A stretch of 64,000 bases of DNA, taken from contig SKCR01038919.1 in the NCBI GenBank assembly GCA_019454045.1, positions 1 to 64,000 on the forward strand, written 5' to 3'. The notes under the pieces are model-generated. The model was given only the letters and a program-made list of their open reading frames with translations. It had not been told where the DNA came from and made no database searches. Made by a program: the position numbers and the translations under genes. The DNA is from Zanthoxylum bungeanum. Its lineage: Eukaryota; Streptophyta; Magnoliopsida; Sapindales; Rutaceae. Of the stretch, positions 23,314-36,167 are shown in pieces; within the stretch, counting starts at the first letter, position 1; each line of letters begins with the position of its first letter.

Positions 23314-24369
23314 TTGGAGCAGGAAGAAAAGCTACTGAGAGTGTTACGAGAGCACAAGAAAGCCATTGGCTGGACTATAGCAGACATTCGAGGCATTAGT
23401 CCATCATTTTGCATGCACAAGATCCTGATGAACGATGAGTACAAACCCACAGTGGAACATCAACGGAGACTCAATCCAATCATGAAGGAAGTCGTGAAGA
23501 AAGAAATCATCAAATGGTTAGATGCTGGCATCATTTACCCCATCTCAGATAGTAGTTGGGTAAGTCCTATGCAGTGTGTGCCGAAGAAAGGAGGAATTAC
23601 TGTGGTCACCAATGAAAAGAACGAGCTAATCCCAACAAGAACGGTGACTGGATGGAGAGTATGCATGGACTACAGGAAGCTGAACAAAGCCACGAGGAAT
23701 GACCATTTTCCGCTACCATTCATTGACCAGATGTTAGACAGATTGGCGGGACTTGAATTCTATTGCTTTCTTGATGGATATTCAAGGTACAATCAGATTA
23801 CCATCACACCAGAAGATCAGAAGAAAACCACATTTACATATCCATATGGTACTTTTGCTTTCCGCATGATGCCATTTGGATTATGTAATGCCCCTGCCAC
23901 ATTCCACCGTTGCATGATGGCCATATTCTCAGACATGTTGGAGCAGAGTATGGAGGTTTTTATGGATGACTTTTCGTGTTTGGAGATTCTTTTGACCATT
24001 GTTTGCAAAATTTGGAACAGGTGTTACAAAGGTGCGAAGATACAAACCTAGTACTCAACTAGGAGAAATGCCATTTCATGGTGCAGGAAGGCATTGTTCT
24101 TGGACATCGGATCTCACAAAAGGGGATTGAGGTAGACAAAGCAAAGATAGAGACAATTGAAAAACTACCTCCACCAACATCAGTTAAAGATATTCGAAGT
24201 TTTCTTGGACATGCAGGTTTGTACAGGAGATTTATCAAAGGCTTTTTCCAAATAGCAAAACCTCTTTGCAATATTCTGGAGAAAGATGTGCCTTTCAACT
24301 TCACCAAAGAATGCCAGGAAGCTTTTGAGATCTTAAAACAGAAGCTGGTCTCTGCCCCTATCATAGCAG
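23314..24369 (+). pseudogene. Athila-A reverse transcriptase, cut by X3
   Basis: The Gypsy RT shows AGIIYPISDSSWVSPMQCVP, RVCMDYRKLNKAT, the first catalytic Asp in CFLDGYSRYNQI (about residue 154), FRMMPFGLCNAPATFHRCM and FMDD (216-219). A frameshift just after FMDD (near 23975) and a TAG at 24060 follow. The thumb and start of the RNase H connection (HFMVQEGIVLGHRIS, FLGHAGLYRRFIKGF, FEILKQKLVSAPII) run up to 24369. There Copia X3 interrupts the reading frame exactly at target bases AGCAG. Coding resumes at 34271. Confidence 0.93.
24365..24369. repeat. Target site duplication AGCAG of Copia X3
   Basis: AGCAG lies at 24365-24369 and at 34271-34275, directly flanking the X3 LTRs. With one copy removed, the pol frame of Athila-A continues without a shift at this point. 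Confidence 0.95.
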
Positions 24370-26395
24370 TGTTGGTTATTTCTAAGGTCCCAAGATCAAA
24401 TCAAGACATGAAATAATGCGTGAACACATCAACGGAGGTAGCGGAATACTCACATTGATCGGTTATGTCGATTTGAAGACGAATCAAGGCCAAAAACGTA
24501 CTGCCTTGCTCACGCCACTGCAACCACCTGTCCATGCTCACTGTCTTGGCAGTTTCGGGTCTCAAAACGAAGCTCCAAACTCCATCGGATGAGTCCCGCC
24601 TCATGGTCGAACCTCCCTACCACCTTCGCAAGACTTGTAAGTGTGCTAGCACTTGATTTATCACCATGAGAAACCACTCTGCTTCCCTTATTGTCACGCC
24701 CAAACTGGTTCAAAACCAGTGAAGAATGGCCACCATTGCCGTGAGAGGAAGATAGAATTAGAGAGATTGAATTGTGTTGTATTAAAAATGATTTACCAAA
24801 AATCAATTTATATTTATGCCATAATATTTATTAAATTAATAATAAAATTATGACACAAAGCATGCAATGGCTTAGAGTGTCAAACACTCAATTTCCATGC
24901 AATGACATTGAGTGCAATGTACAACAATCTACATGCAATGCATTAGAATGACATGTGTCATGTGGGCCCCACACGTTTCCAAATGAAAGTGGGCCCACGT
25001 GCACTCACGCGTTCGGGTTCGATATTTCCGAAATACCGAGCTTACGTCGCGACGTTAATTCAATCGAATTTAAATAAATAATTGCGCCTAGCGAAATTAT
25101 TATTTACGTCGCTAACGAATTAATTCTAAATTAACTCGTTTGCCCGAATTAAAATCTAATTTTAATTCCGCGTCGAAATCTAATTTCATTTAATATATCG
25201 AATATATTAATTCATCGATCAATTCCAAATTAATCGTTCTCTCTCTTTAGACGACATTTTATCCCGGATAAAATATCTCCGTTATTAATCCTAGATTATT
25301 TTCTCTCTCTTCTTCTATTATAATCCCAGATTATTCAAGAGTGCGAGTTGTGCGTCATCGGTGGATTATCGGGAAGCGACCCATGAGATCCCCAGATAAT
25401 CTGGCAGTAAATACGGTCGTCGGAGTATCCGATCCGTCACCAGTACGTTCACAAGTACTACGTTCTACCGACTTACGAGACAAGTCGACTCCTAGCAAAG
25501 CACCAAGTCTACCCAATTCTCCGGACATATCCATTTAAGAATATTAAGATCTGTATCAAGCGTAGTATACTAATGTATTGTGCATATCGGTCCAGTATCG
25601 GATAGTCACGTGCTAGGGCTGGGGCTGGATAAGTGTCTGCCCCGTCCGAAACACATATCGGATGTCTGGTAACTAGTCTCTATAATCGGATATTCATGAC
25701 CTGGTCATAATATCACGATTGGATGCGCATCTCTTAAGAGCACTAATACTGTATCCTGCGTGACATCATCTCCACTATGACTGGAGTGATACTTCCGTCT
25801 TGACATCACATCCAATACACTACGATTCTCAATATCCCGGCATTGGCGTACACAGAACCGGTTAGAGTCCTAGACGACCTCAACTAAAGTATATCGATTG
25901 TCGTAAGCATTAGCGATGTAAGTCTCAGGTTAAGACTATACACACCTACCTTGATTTCGGCCTCCCATAGACACATATTCATAATACCAATGGGATTCCG
26001 AGGGGTCTTCCAGAGCGAAGCTGTTTCCCGTACCATCGGTGAAACACGACCTCCTATCGCACTTGCATAAGCATCCAATACTTATCTATATGAGAACTAT
26101 GCCGTTGTGCCCTCACAACGCACACAAGTGCAATACTAGCCTATTCCGCATTATCGATGTCCAGTCTCGATAATACTCCGGCTAGGGATATTTAATGATT
26201 AATCCATCGGGGACTGATACTGTCTCATATCATTCTCAGTCCAGGAACTAATCATAGGGACCTCTCTTCATTTATATATCTAAGGTGATCTAATCACAAA
26301 TGATGAGAGTGCAATTTCCTTGTCAAATAGTTAATTTGCTACAACAACACAATGATCTGTGCAAATAGTGACGCTATGGGTCATTTTGTCCAACA
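24370..26395 (-). repeat. 3' LTR of Copia X3
   Basis: This 2026-bp LTR is nearly identical to 32242-34270, with scattered small indels (for example near 24520, 24747 and 25430). It contains a perfect palindrome CGTCGCGACG near 25044. Being left on a minus-strand element, it is the 3' LTR. Confidence 0.93.
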
Positions 26396-26408
26396 ATCTC
26401 CCACTTGG
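26396..26408 (-). other. Polypurine tract of Copia X3
   Basis: The minus strand reads CCAAGTGGGAGAT immediately before the 3' LTR. Confidence 0.8.
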
Positions 26409-29014
26409 CACATAGCCAGTCACTCGAGTGTCTAACACCCGAACTATGTACGGTTCGCTCAAATTGCTGAGGAAAAGTTTTCGTCAGCGGATTTGTATGA
26501 TTATCGTCTAACGCGATTTATACGATCATCACATCGCCACGATGTATGATCCGAACGAATCAGATGAATATAGAAGTATATATCTGGATCGTCGATGAGA
26601 CCTTTAATTCTTTAGCCTTGTGCTGACGCCTAGCTCAGCTGCTAACAGAACTATATCTAATCTAATTAGATTTATTATCGACCCAAATGGCTTCTATTGC
26701 TGCCTCAGCTGCAGCAATAATCCGCATTTGTTGTTTATTCGGCAACAGTTATCTTGCTCGGAAGATTTCCAGCTCACTGTCCCGTTATTCAAACTTTATA
26801 GTACCGCAGTATTTAATTTTTTGGAAACTTGTAGCAGTGATCCCAGTCACTTCAAGTTCTCCTTCTCCATAGTTTAAGACAACATCTTTAGTTCTCTCAG
26901 ATACTAACAGATGTTCTTAATGTTCAATCCAGTGACTATCACTTGGATTGACCCAATTGTGACTCCATATGCTCGAAGCGTATGAGACACCATACAAGTA
27001 CATTTTAAATGTACAATTTCCCAGAGAGTGTTAACAACTCCAAATCTATCCCAGTAGATCTTTATTCCCTGAATAAAGGTTGTTACTCCCCAGAATTCTA
27101 CGGAGAATTTCTATTGAAAGAATATCTATGAAAGCCAAGCTTTCACCAATTGCTTTATTGGAATTTCATTGTCAGTGCCCTCTCCCACTAACCTCCTTAT
27201 ATACACAAGAATTATTTCGTTTTGAGTCAAATCATATCATTATGATTATTTCAAAACGACAGTTCCAAGAACCTTATGCTTGCATTAATCCAAACATGGA
27301 TTGAATAACCCGCAAACCTCGTTTTTGGTTATACAAAATCGTCAGGATGTTGTAAACATCCTCCAAAAGGTTTCATTTTCAGGAAAGCGATTTTGATCTG
27401 CATCTGACACATTTCATAAATGAAATATGCAGTATTAACAAGCATCATCAAAATGGATTTACTATGGCAACAGATAAAAGGTTGAACCGTTATTAACACA
27501 ATGTTGATAACGATACCTTTTCGTCAAAGCCTAGCTTTGTACGTTGGTTTGTTACCATCCATGTATGTCTTCCTTGAAGACGATTACAGTACCATAGGCA
27601 CAATGCCTTGTGGTACAACAACTAGTATCCAAAATAGTTGTTATACATGGAATCCACTTCGGATTCATGGCACTTTGCCATAATAGGAAGTCGATACCTC
27701 GTATCACTTCCTCAAAACGTAGTCGGTGGATATACCTTCATAAGATTGACATCTTATGAGGTTAGATCAGAAACCCATACCCTAGGTTGTTTTCTGACTC
27801 TATCCGATCTACTAGTTTCTGTGTATTTGAAGATTAATGGTTTAGATTCATCCTAGATGAACTATTTGTGTTCCATTAAGGACTTCGTGCCTTGAACAGT
27901 ATTACTCCGATTTTCATCGAGTATCACTATCCTCCCACTGACCACTGCATATCGGTATTCCTCTAAGGAAAAACCGCATGGTGAGCAACAATCACATTGT
28001 TCTCATGTGGGATTTATAAGTACTATACTTAAGGTTTCCCTTAGGATAACCTATATTGGCACTTATCCAATTTAGGTCTTTTAGTTTGGTATCATCCAAA
28101 ACGTTATGCTTGGCATACCCAAATTATCAGGAATGAGAAACCTCGTTTCTTCCCTGTTCATATCCTATATGACATCTGTCAAACAGATTTATATGGAACC
28201 TTATTCTAAATAAGTTTTGCACTGTTAATACATATCCTATTGAAGGAAATAGTAGCTCAGAGCGACTCGTGATAAACCTTATCATGTCCAACAAAATTCG
28301 GTTTTAGTTCAGCACACACCGTCTAACTGACGTGTCTCGGGAGGAGTCCTCACATGAAAGAACACCGTACTCTTTCATTATATATGAAACTTACTGCTTA
28401 AGTATTTTCCATTTCGGTCTTACCGTGGCGGAATAACACTATAGCCGATCTGTTTGTTTTCTTCGTGTCGAAACTTCAAAAGTTTCCGATCTGTGTTCTT
28501 CAAAAGAAACACATAACCACAACGTGATGCTACATCCGTTAAGGTCACGAAATATTCATGTTCAAATCTAGCCTAGCTAGATATGGGCCCAGTAATTCAC
28601 CATGATTAGGGCTAACAGATCAGTGGCCCTTTTACTATTACCAAGTAAATAGTATTTTAGGTATTTAACCTAATAAACTAGATTCGTAGACCTTATTTGA
28701 ATAGTCAAATCAGTCCTAGTACCCACTCTTAAAAGGTGTGGATATACGAGTCTTTTTAATTGTGTCCTAGACAACAATGCCACAAATAAGTCTCATTGAT
28801 CAAATTAATTTAAGCTATTTATTTGTTCATTTTATATGTTTGAGATTTTATTATATTCAAAATATAAATTCTGTTTTTACATCCAATGTATTTATCTCAG
28901 TATCATCTTTATATAATGAAACACTTAGTGTTCTAGAATATAAAGGTTTTCTCCGCATCGGATTAAACACTGATATAGAGATAATGTCTCTAGTCAAACT
29001 AGTTACATTATAAC
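26409..29014 (-). pseudogene. Degenerate Copia pol of X3
   Basis: No frame longer than about 85 codons survives. The minus strand near 26440-26560 still echoes the RNase H terminus (HIV..., then a DNPADPLTK-like pattern). The stretch is collinear with 41828-44412 (X2) and, in reverse, with 1-2345 (X). The three copies share many of the same lesions, so much of the decay may predate their transposition. Confidence 0.6.
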
Positions 29015-32000
29015 ATTTCCTAATTAAGTACATACCCAAAGGGTAGTTCCTAAACTTAGGTATCTACGGTCGAAACAGCGACTTTCGTCCCGTTTCCAAT
29101 TCGCAGAGAAATCTCGGCTTGAAGCCAGATCCAGCTCACAGCGGATTCTGAACGTCAATACATATATATATTATGTACCACACTAAGTATTTAAAATCCA
29201 ATTTCAATACTAGTAGTAAACATAACTTTGACAAATATTTTTAAAGTTAGAGCCTCGCCCTATCTTTACTTCCTTCGTGTCTTCCATATCCAAATGGTAG
29301 TCACTTTGGGAATATGTCAATTATCTTTTCAATATTTCACAAACCTTTGGCCAAGCCTTGGGTTTTAGAATATCGAAATGATATGCACCTTGTGCTACAT
29401 GCCCAATTGCAAACTTTGACTTTTTCTCCCCTAGAATAGTCAATTAATTGCAACTTTTAATACTTTTAAATCTAAAGATAGATTTATTATAGTATATTAA
29501 TTAAGCAAAAGTCATCATCACATAAATCTTCCAAAGACTTATGCTCTACTATTTGCTTAATAATGGGCTAGTTCCATAATAAGTTATTTTATCAAATAAA
29601 TTAACCTATTATTAATTCCCAATTGAAAATTAAATCATTTAAAAGCATTTAATCTCAATGATTATATATTTTAAATATTCAACTTTTCAATTCTTTCTTG
29701 ATTTCAATAGTCCAACTATTTAATCAATTAATAAGGTACATTATTATAATGATTACAATAATCCATTATATTAATCAACTATAATTTTAATATTGATTAC
29801 TATAATCTAATTTAAAATCAACTATCATTTTAATCCAATTATATTGATTACTATAATCCAATTATAAAATCAACTATATATTGAATGAGTTTGTATATAG
29901 TCAACATATCTATATTTAAAACAACATAAAATATTTTAAAACATAAAACTATTCGTCCAACTATACTTTTGATTAATATGACGAGTAAAATATAGATGAG
30001 CGCGTTAGCGAGGAGTCTTCGAACGAATGTTGCAAATTCAATACTTGCCTCCCACTATTTTCGTCGAGCCTCTAACCCTCCGTCGAGTACTCGGGAAACC
30101 GTGTTTCCTAGTGGGCTAGGATCCCGTTAAATATCACACAATCTTGACTTTGGCCAACAAATTGTATGATAATTAACTAGGTAGATCTCGAAGATCAATT
30201 GGATCTCATCCAACTCCTAGATCCAGTAGGGACATCCAAGTCCCAAACATATATCTTATATATGCCTATACATCGAATGTATACCCTAACCTTTTTCCTC
30301 TGAATCAACTAGGCCGTTGGCTTTGGCACAAAAACCTAGTGATCCCAGTCAAGCGCGGACCCATTGACATGGAAGCCGTAATCAATGTCAATGGACAAGA
30401 AGTGGTCTTGACTTTGGCAACACAAACCCACAACTGGACACGACACGATATGAACAAAGCCTCGTGATTAAAAACACATCTTCGACGGACAAGGGCTTGA
30501 CTTTGGCCAACAACCCCCTGCCAATCTCGGATCTTGAGTAAGAATCACCAATGGAAGGAAAATAAACGCTTGATATTTAATGCGGGGTTTTTCGCCGTGC
30601 AAATTGGCTACCAATTATTATTATTCTGTTAGGTCTCATCATCATACACCCTTAAACATGCATTCTAAATACATAATAAAGCGAGTAGTATGAAATAAAA
30701 TATAATGATATGCGGATGGATACTTAACACATTGATCCTAGATCAAATCTCTCCCTTTCTCACTCAAGCTAGCACTTTATTACTTCTACCCGTTACCACT
30801 ACACTTCTAAAAGAAACCTCTATACATAGAGGGGAATAGGTGAGAAGAGAATACAAAGAGAAAGAAGGTGATAAGGCTGGACACGCAGGTCCAATTTAAT
30901 AAATCGAATATTACAACAATTTTAATTACCCACCCGACTAATATCCATCCGATATACATTTTCATTCAACACAACGATGTATTCACACACATAAGCATGC
31001 TATCAATCAATCTAATCAAATTATTAATCTGATAATTAAGTGATCATCCAATGTTCAAACAACGATTTGATTTTGTTCGAGTCAAACTCGTTTGGGTGCG
31101 AATAAGTACTTAAAGTACGAATTCATGAATTAAATTAAACTACATCATTAAATCTAATTTAACATGATTTAATACTAATTCCACTATTCAATTCAAAATT
31201 AAATATTACACTTTTATTTAATAAACCTTTTACGATTTAAATTCCAAATCTAATCGTAACGCGTCTCAAAAACCGATTAACGTCCAACGTCAATTCAATT
31301 AAAGTCCAATGGGCTTTTGATTGATTTCTTAAGGCGTGGACTTTTGGTCAACTCGGGTCAAACCGATAACCAAAGTCCAATCCGGGATTTACCCCATAAG
31401 CCCATAAATCAATCTTGGCCCATTAGGCCCAATTGAACTTTAAAGGTTCATTAAGTCGCATTTGGGCTTTATGGTCAAGGTTTTGGGCCCAATTGGATCC
31501 AATCCATTTGGCCTAAACCAAACTGATAAATCAAGCCAATAGGCCCAAATACAACATTTAAATCCAATTTCCAAAATTAGGCCCAAATAATAAATTCAAA
31601 AATTCAATTTTCACAATTTAATTACCCAAAAGTGCATTATATGATTAATCAACTAAATCAACATTTCTAAAACACCATATTAGTCAATTAATCATGCTTG
31701 ATTCATTATCATATGTCCAACACACAAAATTGAAAAATCAAACCCATCTACATGCTTAAAGGTCTCGGCCAAGGGAGTGATTTCATGTCCAATTCGGTTT
31801 CAATCCAATTAATCCGCAATCGACATTAAAAAACATATCCCGAATGATTTCCAATACATCCAATTATCAAATCAAAAAAATTACCAAGACATTAGGGCTA
31901 TACACACCATTCGGCCAAGGTAAGATTTTGGGGGTTTTGTCCAATTCGAAATCCAATCCAATTCGATTCCAATTAACATCAACCTAATCGATTCTAACTC

Positions 32001-32227
32001 ATCAAAGAATTAAAAATCAAAAATCCAAGATCCCAAAATTCAATGACATTCGGCCATGGCATTATTTTGGGGGGGAAAAATAATTCCAAATCATTTTCAT
32101 CAAATTAGTCCAACCAAAATGAAATTAAACATGTTATGAGCATACTTAAACAATCAATTTATTCAAATCATGCTCAACAAACATTTAGCCAAATTTTAAG
32201 CCCTACATTTTCATGCTTGCAACATTA
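29015..32227 (-). other. Long AT-rich internal region of X3 without recognisable gag
   Basis: This 3.2-kb stretch lies between pol remnant and primer site. I see no Gag motif or zinc knuckle in any frame. A short phrase CTTGACTTTGGCCAACA recurs three times (30143, 30407 with one base missing, 30496). GGCCCAA/TTGGGCC words are frequent at 31300-31600. It may be an unusual leader, a replaced gag or host-derived filler. Confidence 0.5.
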
Positions 32228-32240
32228 GCTCTTGATGCCA
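32228..32240 (-). other. Primer binding site of Copia X3, variant
   Basis: The minus strand reads TGGCATCAAGAGC one base inside the 5' LTR. It is a variant of the initiator-Met site TGGTATCAGAGC, with one substitution and one inserted base. Confidence 0.65.
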
Positions 32241-32241
32241 T

Positions 32242-34270
32242 TGTTGGTTATTTCTAAGGTCCCAAGATCAAATCAAGACATGAAAATAATGCGTGAACAC
32301 ATCAACGGAGGTAGCGGAATACTCACATTGATCGGTTATGTCGATTTGAAGATGAATCAAGGCCAAAAAACGTACTGCCTTGCTCACGCCACTGCAACCA
32401 GTCCATGCTCACTGTCTTGGCAGTTTCGGGTCTCAAAACGAAGCTCCAAACTCCATCGGATGAGTCCCGCCTCATGGTCGAACCTCCCTACCACCTTCGC
32501 AAGACTTGTAAGTGTGCTAGCACTTGATTTCTCACCATGAGAAACCACTCTTGCTTCCCTTATTGTCACGCCCAAACTGGTTCAAAACCAGTGAAGAATG
32601 GCCACCATTGCCGTGAGAGGGAGAGGAGAGAGAATTTGAGAGAGATTGAATTGTGTTGTATAAAAAATGATTTACCAAAAATCAATTTATATTTATGCCA
32701 TAATATTTTTAAATTAAATATAATAAAATTATGAACAAAAGCATGCAATGGCTTAGAGTGTCAAACACTCAATTTCATGCAATGACATTGAGTGCAATGT
32801 ACACAATCTACATGCAATGCATTAGAATGACATGTGTCATGTGGGCCCCACACGTTTCCAATTGAAAGTGGGCCCACGTGCACTCACGCGTTCGGGTTCG
32901 ATATTTCCGAAATACCGAGCTTACGTCGCGACGTTAATTCAATCGAATTTAAATAAATAATTGCGCCTAGCGAAATTATTATTTACGTCGCTAACGAATT
33001 AATTCTAAATTAACTCGTTTGCCCGAATTAAAATAAAATCATTTAATTCCGCGTCGCAATCTAATTTCATTTAATATATCGAATATATTAATTCATCGAT
33101 CAATTCCAAATTAACGTTCTCTCTCTTTAGACGACATTTTATCCCGGATAAAATATCTCCGTTATTAATCCTAGATTAATTTTCTCTCTCTCTTCTATTA
33201 TAATCCCAGATTATTCAAGAGTGCGAGTTGTGCGTCATCGGTGGATTATCGGGAAGCGACCCATGAGATCCCCGGATAATCTGGCAGTAAATACGGTCGT
33301 CGGAGTATCCGAATCACGTACGTACCAAGTACTACGTTCTACCGACTTACGAGACAAGGTCGACTCCTAGCAAAGCACCAAGTCTACCCAATTCTCCGGA
33401 CATATCCATTAAGAATATTAAGATCTGTATCAAGCGTAGTATACTAATGTATTGTGCATATCGGTCCAGTATCGGATAGTCACGTGCTAGGGCTGGGGCT
33501 GGATAAGTGTCTGCCCCGTCCGAAACACATATCGGATGTCTGGTAACTAGTCTCTATAATCGGATATTCATGACCTGGTCATAATATCACGATTGGATGC
33601 GTATCTCTTAAGAGCACTAATACCGTATCCTGCGTGACATCATCTCCACTATGACTGGAGTGATACTTCCATCTTGACATCACATCCAATACACTACGAT
33701 TCTCAATATACCCGGCATTGGCGTACACAGAACCGGTTAGAGTCCTAGACGACCTCAACTAAAGTATATCGATTGTCGTAAGCATTAGCGATGTAAGTCT
33801 CAGGTTAAGACTATACACACCTACCTTGATTTCGGCCTCCCATAGACACATATTCATAATACCAATAGGATTCCGAGGGGTCTTTCCAGAGCGAAGCTGT
33901 TTCCATACCATCGGTGAAACACGACCTCCTATCGCACTTGCATAAGCATCCAATACTTATCTATATGAGAACTATGCCGTTGTGCCCTCACAACGCACAC
34001 AAGTGCAATACTAGCCTATTCCGCATTATCGATGTCCAGTCTCGATAATACTCCGGCTAGGGATATTTAATGATTAATCCATCGGGGACTGATACTGTCT
34101 CATATCATTCTCAGTCCAGGAACTAATCATAGGGACCTCTCTTCATTTATATATCTAAGGTGATCTAATCACAAATGATGAGAGTGCAATTTCCTTGTCA
34201 AATAGTTAATTTGCTACAACAACACAATGATCTGTGCAAATAGTGACGCTATGGGTCATTTTGTCCAACA
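32242..34270 (-). repeat. 5' LTR of Copia X3
   Basis: 2029 bp, TGTTGGTTATTT to TTGTCCAACA, paired with 24370-26395. The target duplication AGCAG follows at 34271. Confidence 0.93.
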
Positions 34271-34700
34271 AGCAGCACCAGACTGGACCCTTCCATTTGA
34301 GGTAATGAGCGATACTAGTGATTTTACTGTAGGAGCAGTTTTGGGACAACGTAAAGAAAAGATTTTCCACACCATTTACTACTCCAGCAGAACTCTGAAT
34401 GACGCTCAACTCAACTACACAACCACTTAAAAGGAGTTGCTTGCAGTTGTGTTCGCTTTTGACAAATTCCGCTCTTATCTGTTGGGTCCCAAAGTGGTGG
34501 TCTACACAGATCATTCAAACAATCAAATATCTGATCACGAAAAAAGATGCCAAACCCATATTGATCCGTTGGATACTTCTTCTACAAGAATTTGATGTGG
34601 AGATTCGAGACAGGAAAGGGACAGAGAACCAGGTGGCAGATCATCTATCGAGGCTCGAGAATGGAGAAACAGCTGACAAAGATCTTTCAATCAAAGATAC
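34271..34700 (+). pseudogene. Athila-A RNase H, resumed after X3
   Basis: The Gypsy pol frame resumes with PDWTLPFEVMSDTSDFTVGAVLGQ and [15 protein letters not shown], followed by a TAA at 34428. [17 protein letters not shown] and VVYTDH follow, and then, after an indel near 34515, [27 protein letters not shown] and [11 protein letters not shown]. These are the standard Ty3/Gypsy RNase H and linker motifs; the Asp of MSD and YTDH belong to the active site. The domain is disabled by the stop and the frameshift. Confidence 0.92.
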
Positions 34701-36029
34701 TTTTCCAGATGAACAGCTGTTTGCCATGAAACAACAGGAAGTCCCTTGGTATGCTGACTATGTCAACTACATTGTGTCAGGAAAATGGCCGTTGGAATGG
34801 ACAACTCAGCAACGGAAGAAGTTTTTAAAAGAAATCAAGCATTATGTCTGGGATGAGCCTTACATGTTCAAAAGTTGTGCTGATCAATTATTGAGACGAT
34901 GTGTTCCACAGGAGGAGGTCAACAGTGTTCTGCAGCACTGTCATTCATAACCATATGGCGGACACTTGAGCAGAAACAAAACTGCAGCCAAAGTCCTTCA
35001 ATCAGATTTGTTCTGGCCCACTCTTTTTAAAGATGCTTATCTTTTTGCTAATGTGATAGGTGCCAGAGAACGGGAAATATTTCCAGGAGAAACGAAGGAC
35101 CGTTGCAAAACATTCTAGAAGTGGAAATATTCGATGTGTGGGGTATAGATTTCATGGGACCGTTTGTTCCATCATTCGGAAACCTGTACATTCTGGTTAC
35201 TGTGTACTACATCTCGAAATGGGTTGAAGCAATTGCATTGCCCTCCAATGATTCAAAAGTGGTGATCAAATTCCTGAAAAAAAATATTTTCACTCGGTTT
35301 GGAACACCTCGTGCAATCATCAGTGATGGTGGCTCTCATTTCTGCAACAGATACTTCGGTGCACTCATATCCAAATACGGAGTTACTCACAAGGTTACCA
35401 CAGCTTACCATCCACAGTCAAATGGACAGGTTGAGGTTTCAAACAGGGAAATCAAAAGAATCCTAGAAAGAACCGTTGGATCAACAAGAAGGGACTGGTC
35501 AACAAAACTAGATGATGCATTATGGGCCTACCGGACAGCTTACAAGACACCCATTGGTATGTCCCCATATCGATTGGTGTTTGGGAAAGCGTTCCATCTG
35601 CCAGTTGAGCTTGAGCACAAGGCATACTGGGCACTGAAGAAGTTGAATTTTGATTCACAACCTGCAGGAGAGAAAACACTTCACCAACTCAACGAATTGG
35701 AGGAATTTCGCCTACAGGCTTATGAGAATGTCAAATTGTACAAGGAAAAAACTAAAAAATGGCATGACCGAAAAATAGTGCACAGACAGTTGGAACCAAG
35801 GAAGCAGGTGTTGTTGTACAAATCGAAGTTGAAACTTTTCCCTGAAAAGTTGAAATCTAGGTGGTCAGGTCCATTTATGATCACTCAGGTTTTACCTTAT
35901 GGAGCGGTTGAGTTACTGGATCCCAATACCAACAACACATTCAAAGTTAATAGTCAGCGTGTCAATCACTATTGGGGAGAATCATTTGAGCGACAAAAAG
36001 AAAGTGTTACACTTTCAGATCCAGCTTAA
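34701..36029 (+). pseudogene. Athila-A integrase
   Basis: The N-terminal zinc-binding part is damaged ([11 protein letters not shown], then a stop and loss of its second cysteine pair near 34950-35080). The rve core in the 308-codon open stretch from 35103 is intact, with Asp16 (WGIDFMGP), Asp75 (ISDGGSHF) and Glu111 ([12 protein letters not shown]) giving the DD35E spacing. [24 protein letters not shown] and the C-terminal [12 protein letters not shown] domain follow. No chromodomain is present, consistent with Athila/Tat. The frame ends at 36029 within the Gypsy consensus. Confidence 0.93.
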
Positions 36030-36167
36030 CATTCGAGAAGTCAAGTCTGGCTGACGACTCTAAACTTAGCGCTAGCAGGGAGGCAACCCATGCAATTTTT
36101 GTATATATTGTGATCTGGTGTGTTTTATTTTTGTGTGTTTAATTTTTGCAGGTTTAGTCATTTCAAG
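36030..36167 (+). other. Post-integrase spacer with acceptor-like site
   Basis: The stretch contains GCGCTAGCAGGGAGGCAACCCA (36069-36090), a conserved-looking end-of-pol phrase of Athila/Tat elements. A pyrimidine-rich run ending TTTTTGCAG|G at about 36151 looks like a 3' splice site upstream of the ATG at 36168. Downstream ORFs of Athila elements are thought to be expressed from spliced RNA, so this may be functional context. Confidence 0.45.

Larger units (their letters stand above)
24370..34270 (-). mobile_element. Copia X3, family X, full-length but decayed
   Basis: This 9901-bp minus-strand element has 2026- and 2029-bp LTRs (TGTTGGTTATTT to TTTGTCCAACA), polypurine tract, primer site and 5-bp duplication AGCAG, inserted in the pol gene of Athila-A. 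Its internal region of about 5.8 kb has decayed pol in the half next to the 3' LTR. The other 3.2 kb is AT-rich, with no recognisable gag. It is the youngest layer on this side of the nest. Confidence 0.92.

Noticed and set aside
36120..36167. Longer start for the cysteine-rich ORF (163 codons from 36120)
   Set aside because: The first 16 codons overlap a pyrimidine-rich acceptor-like region and encode an unlikely Phe/Cys run. ATG 36168 gives a better N-terminus.
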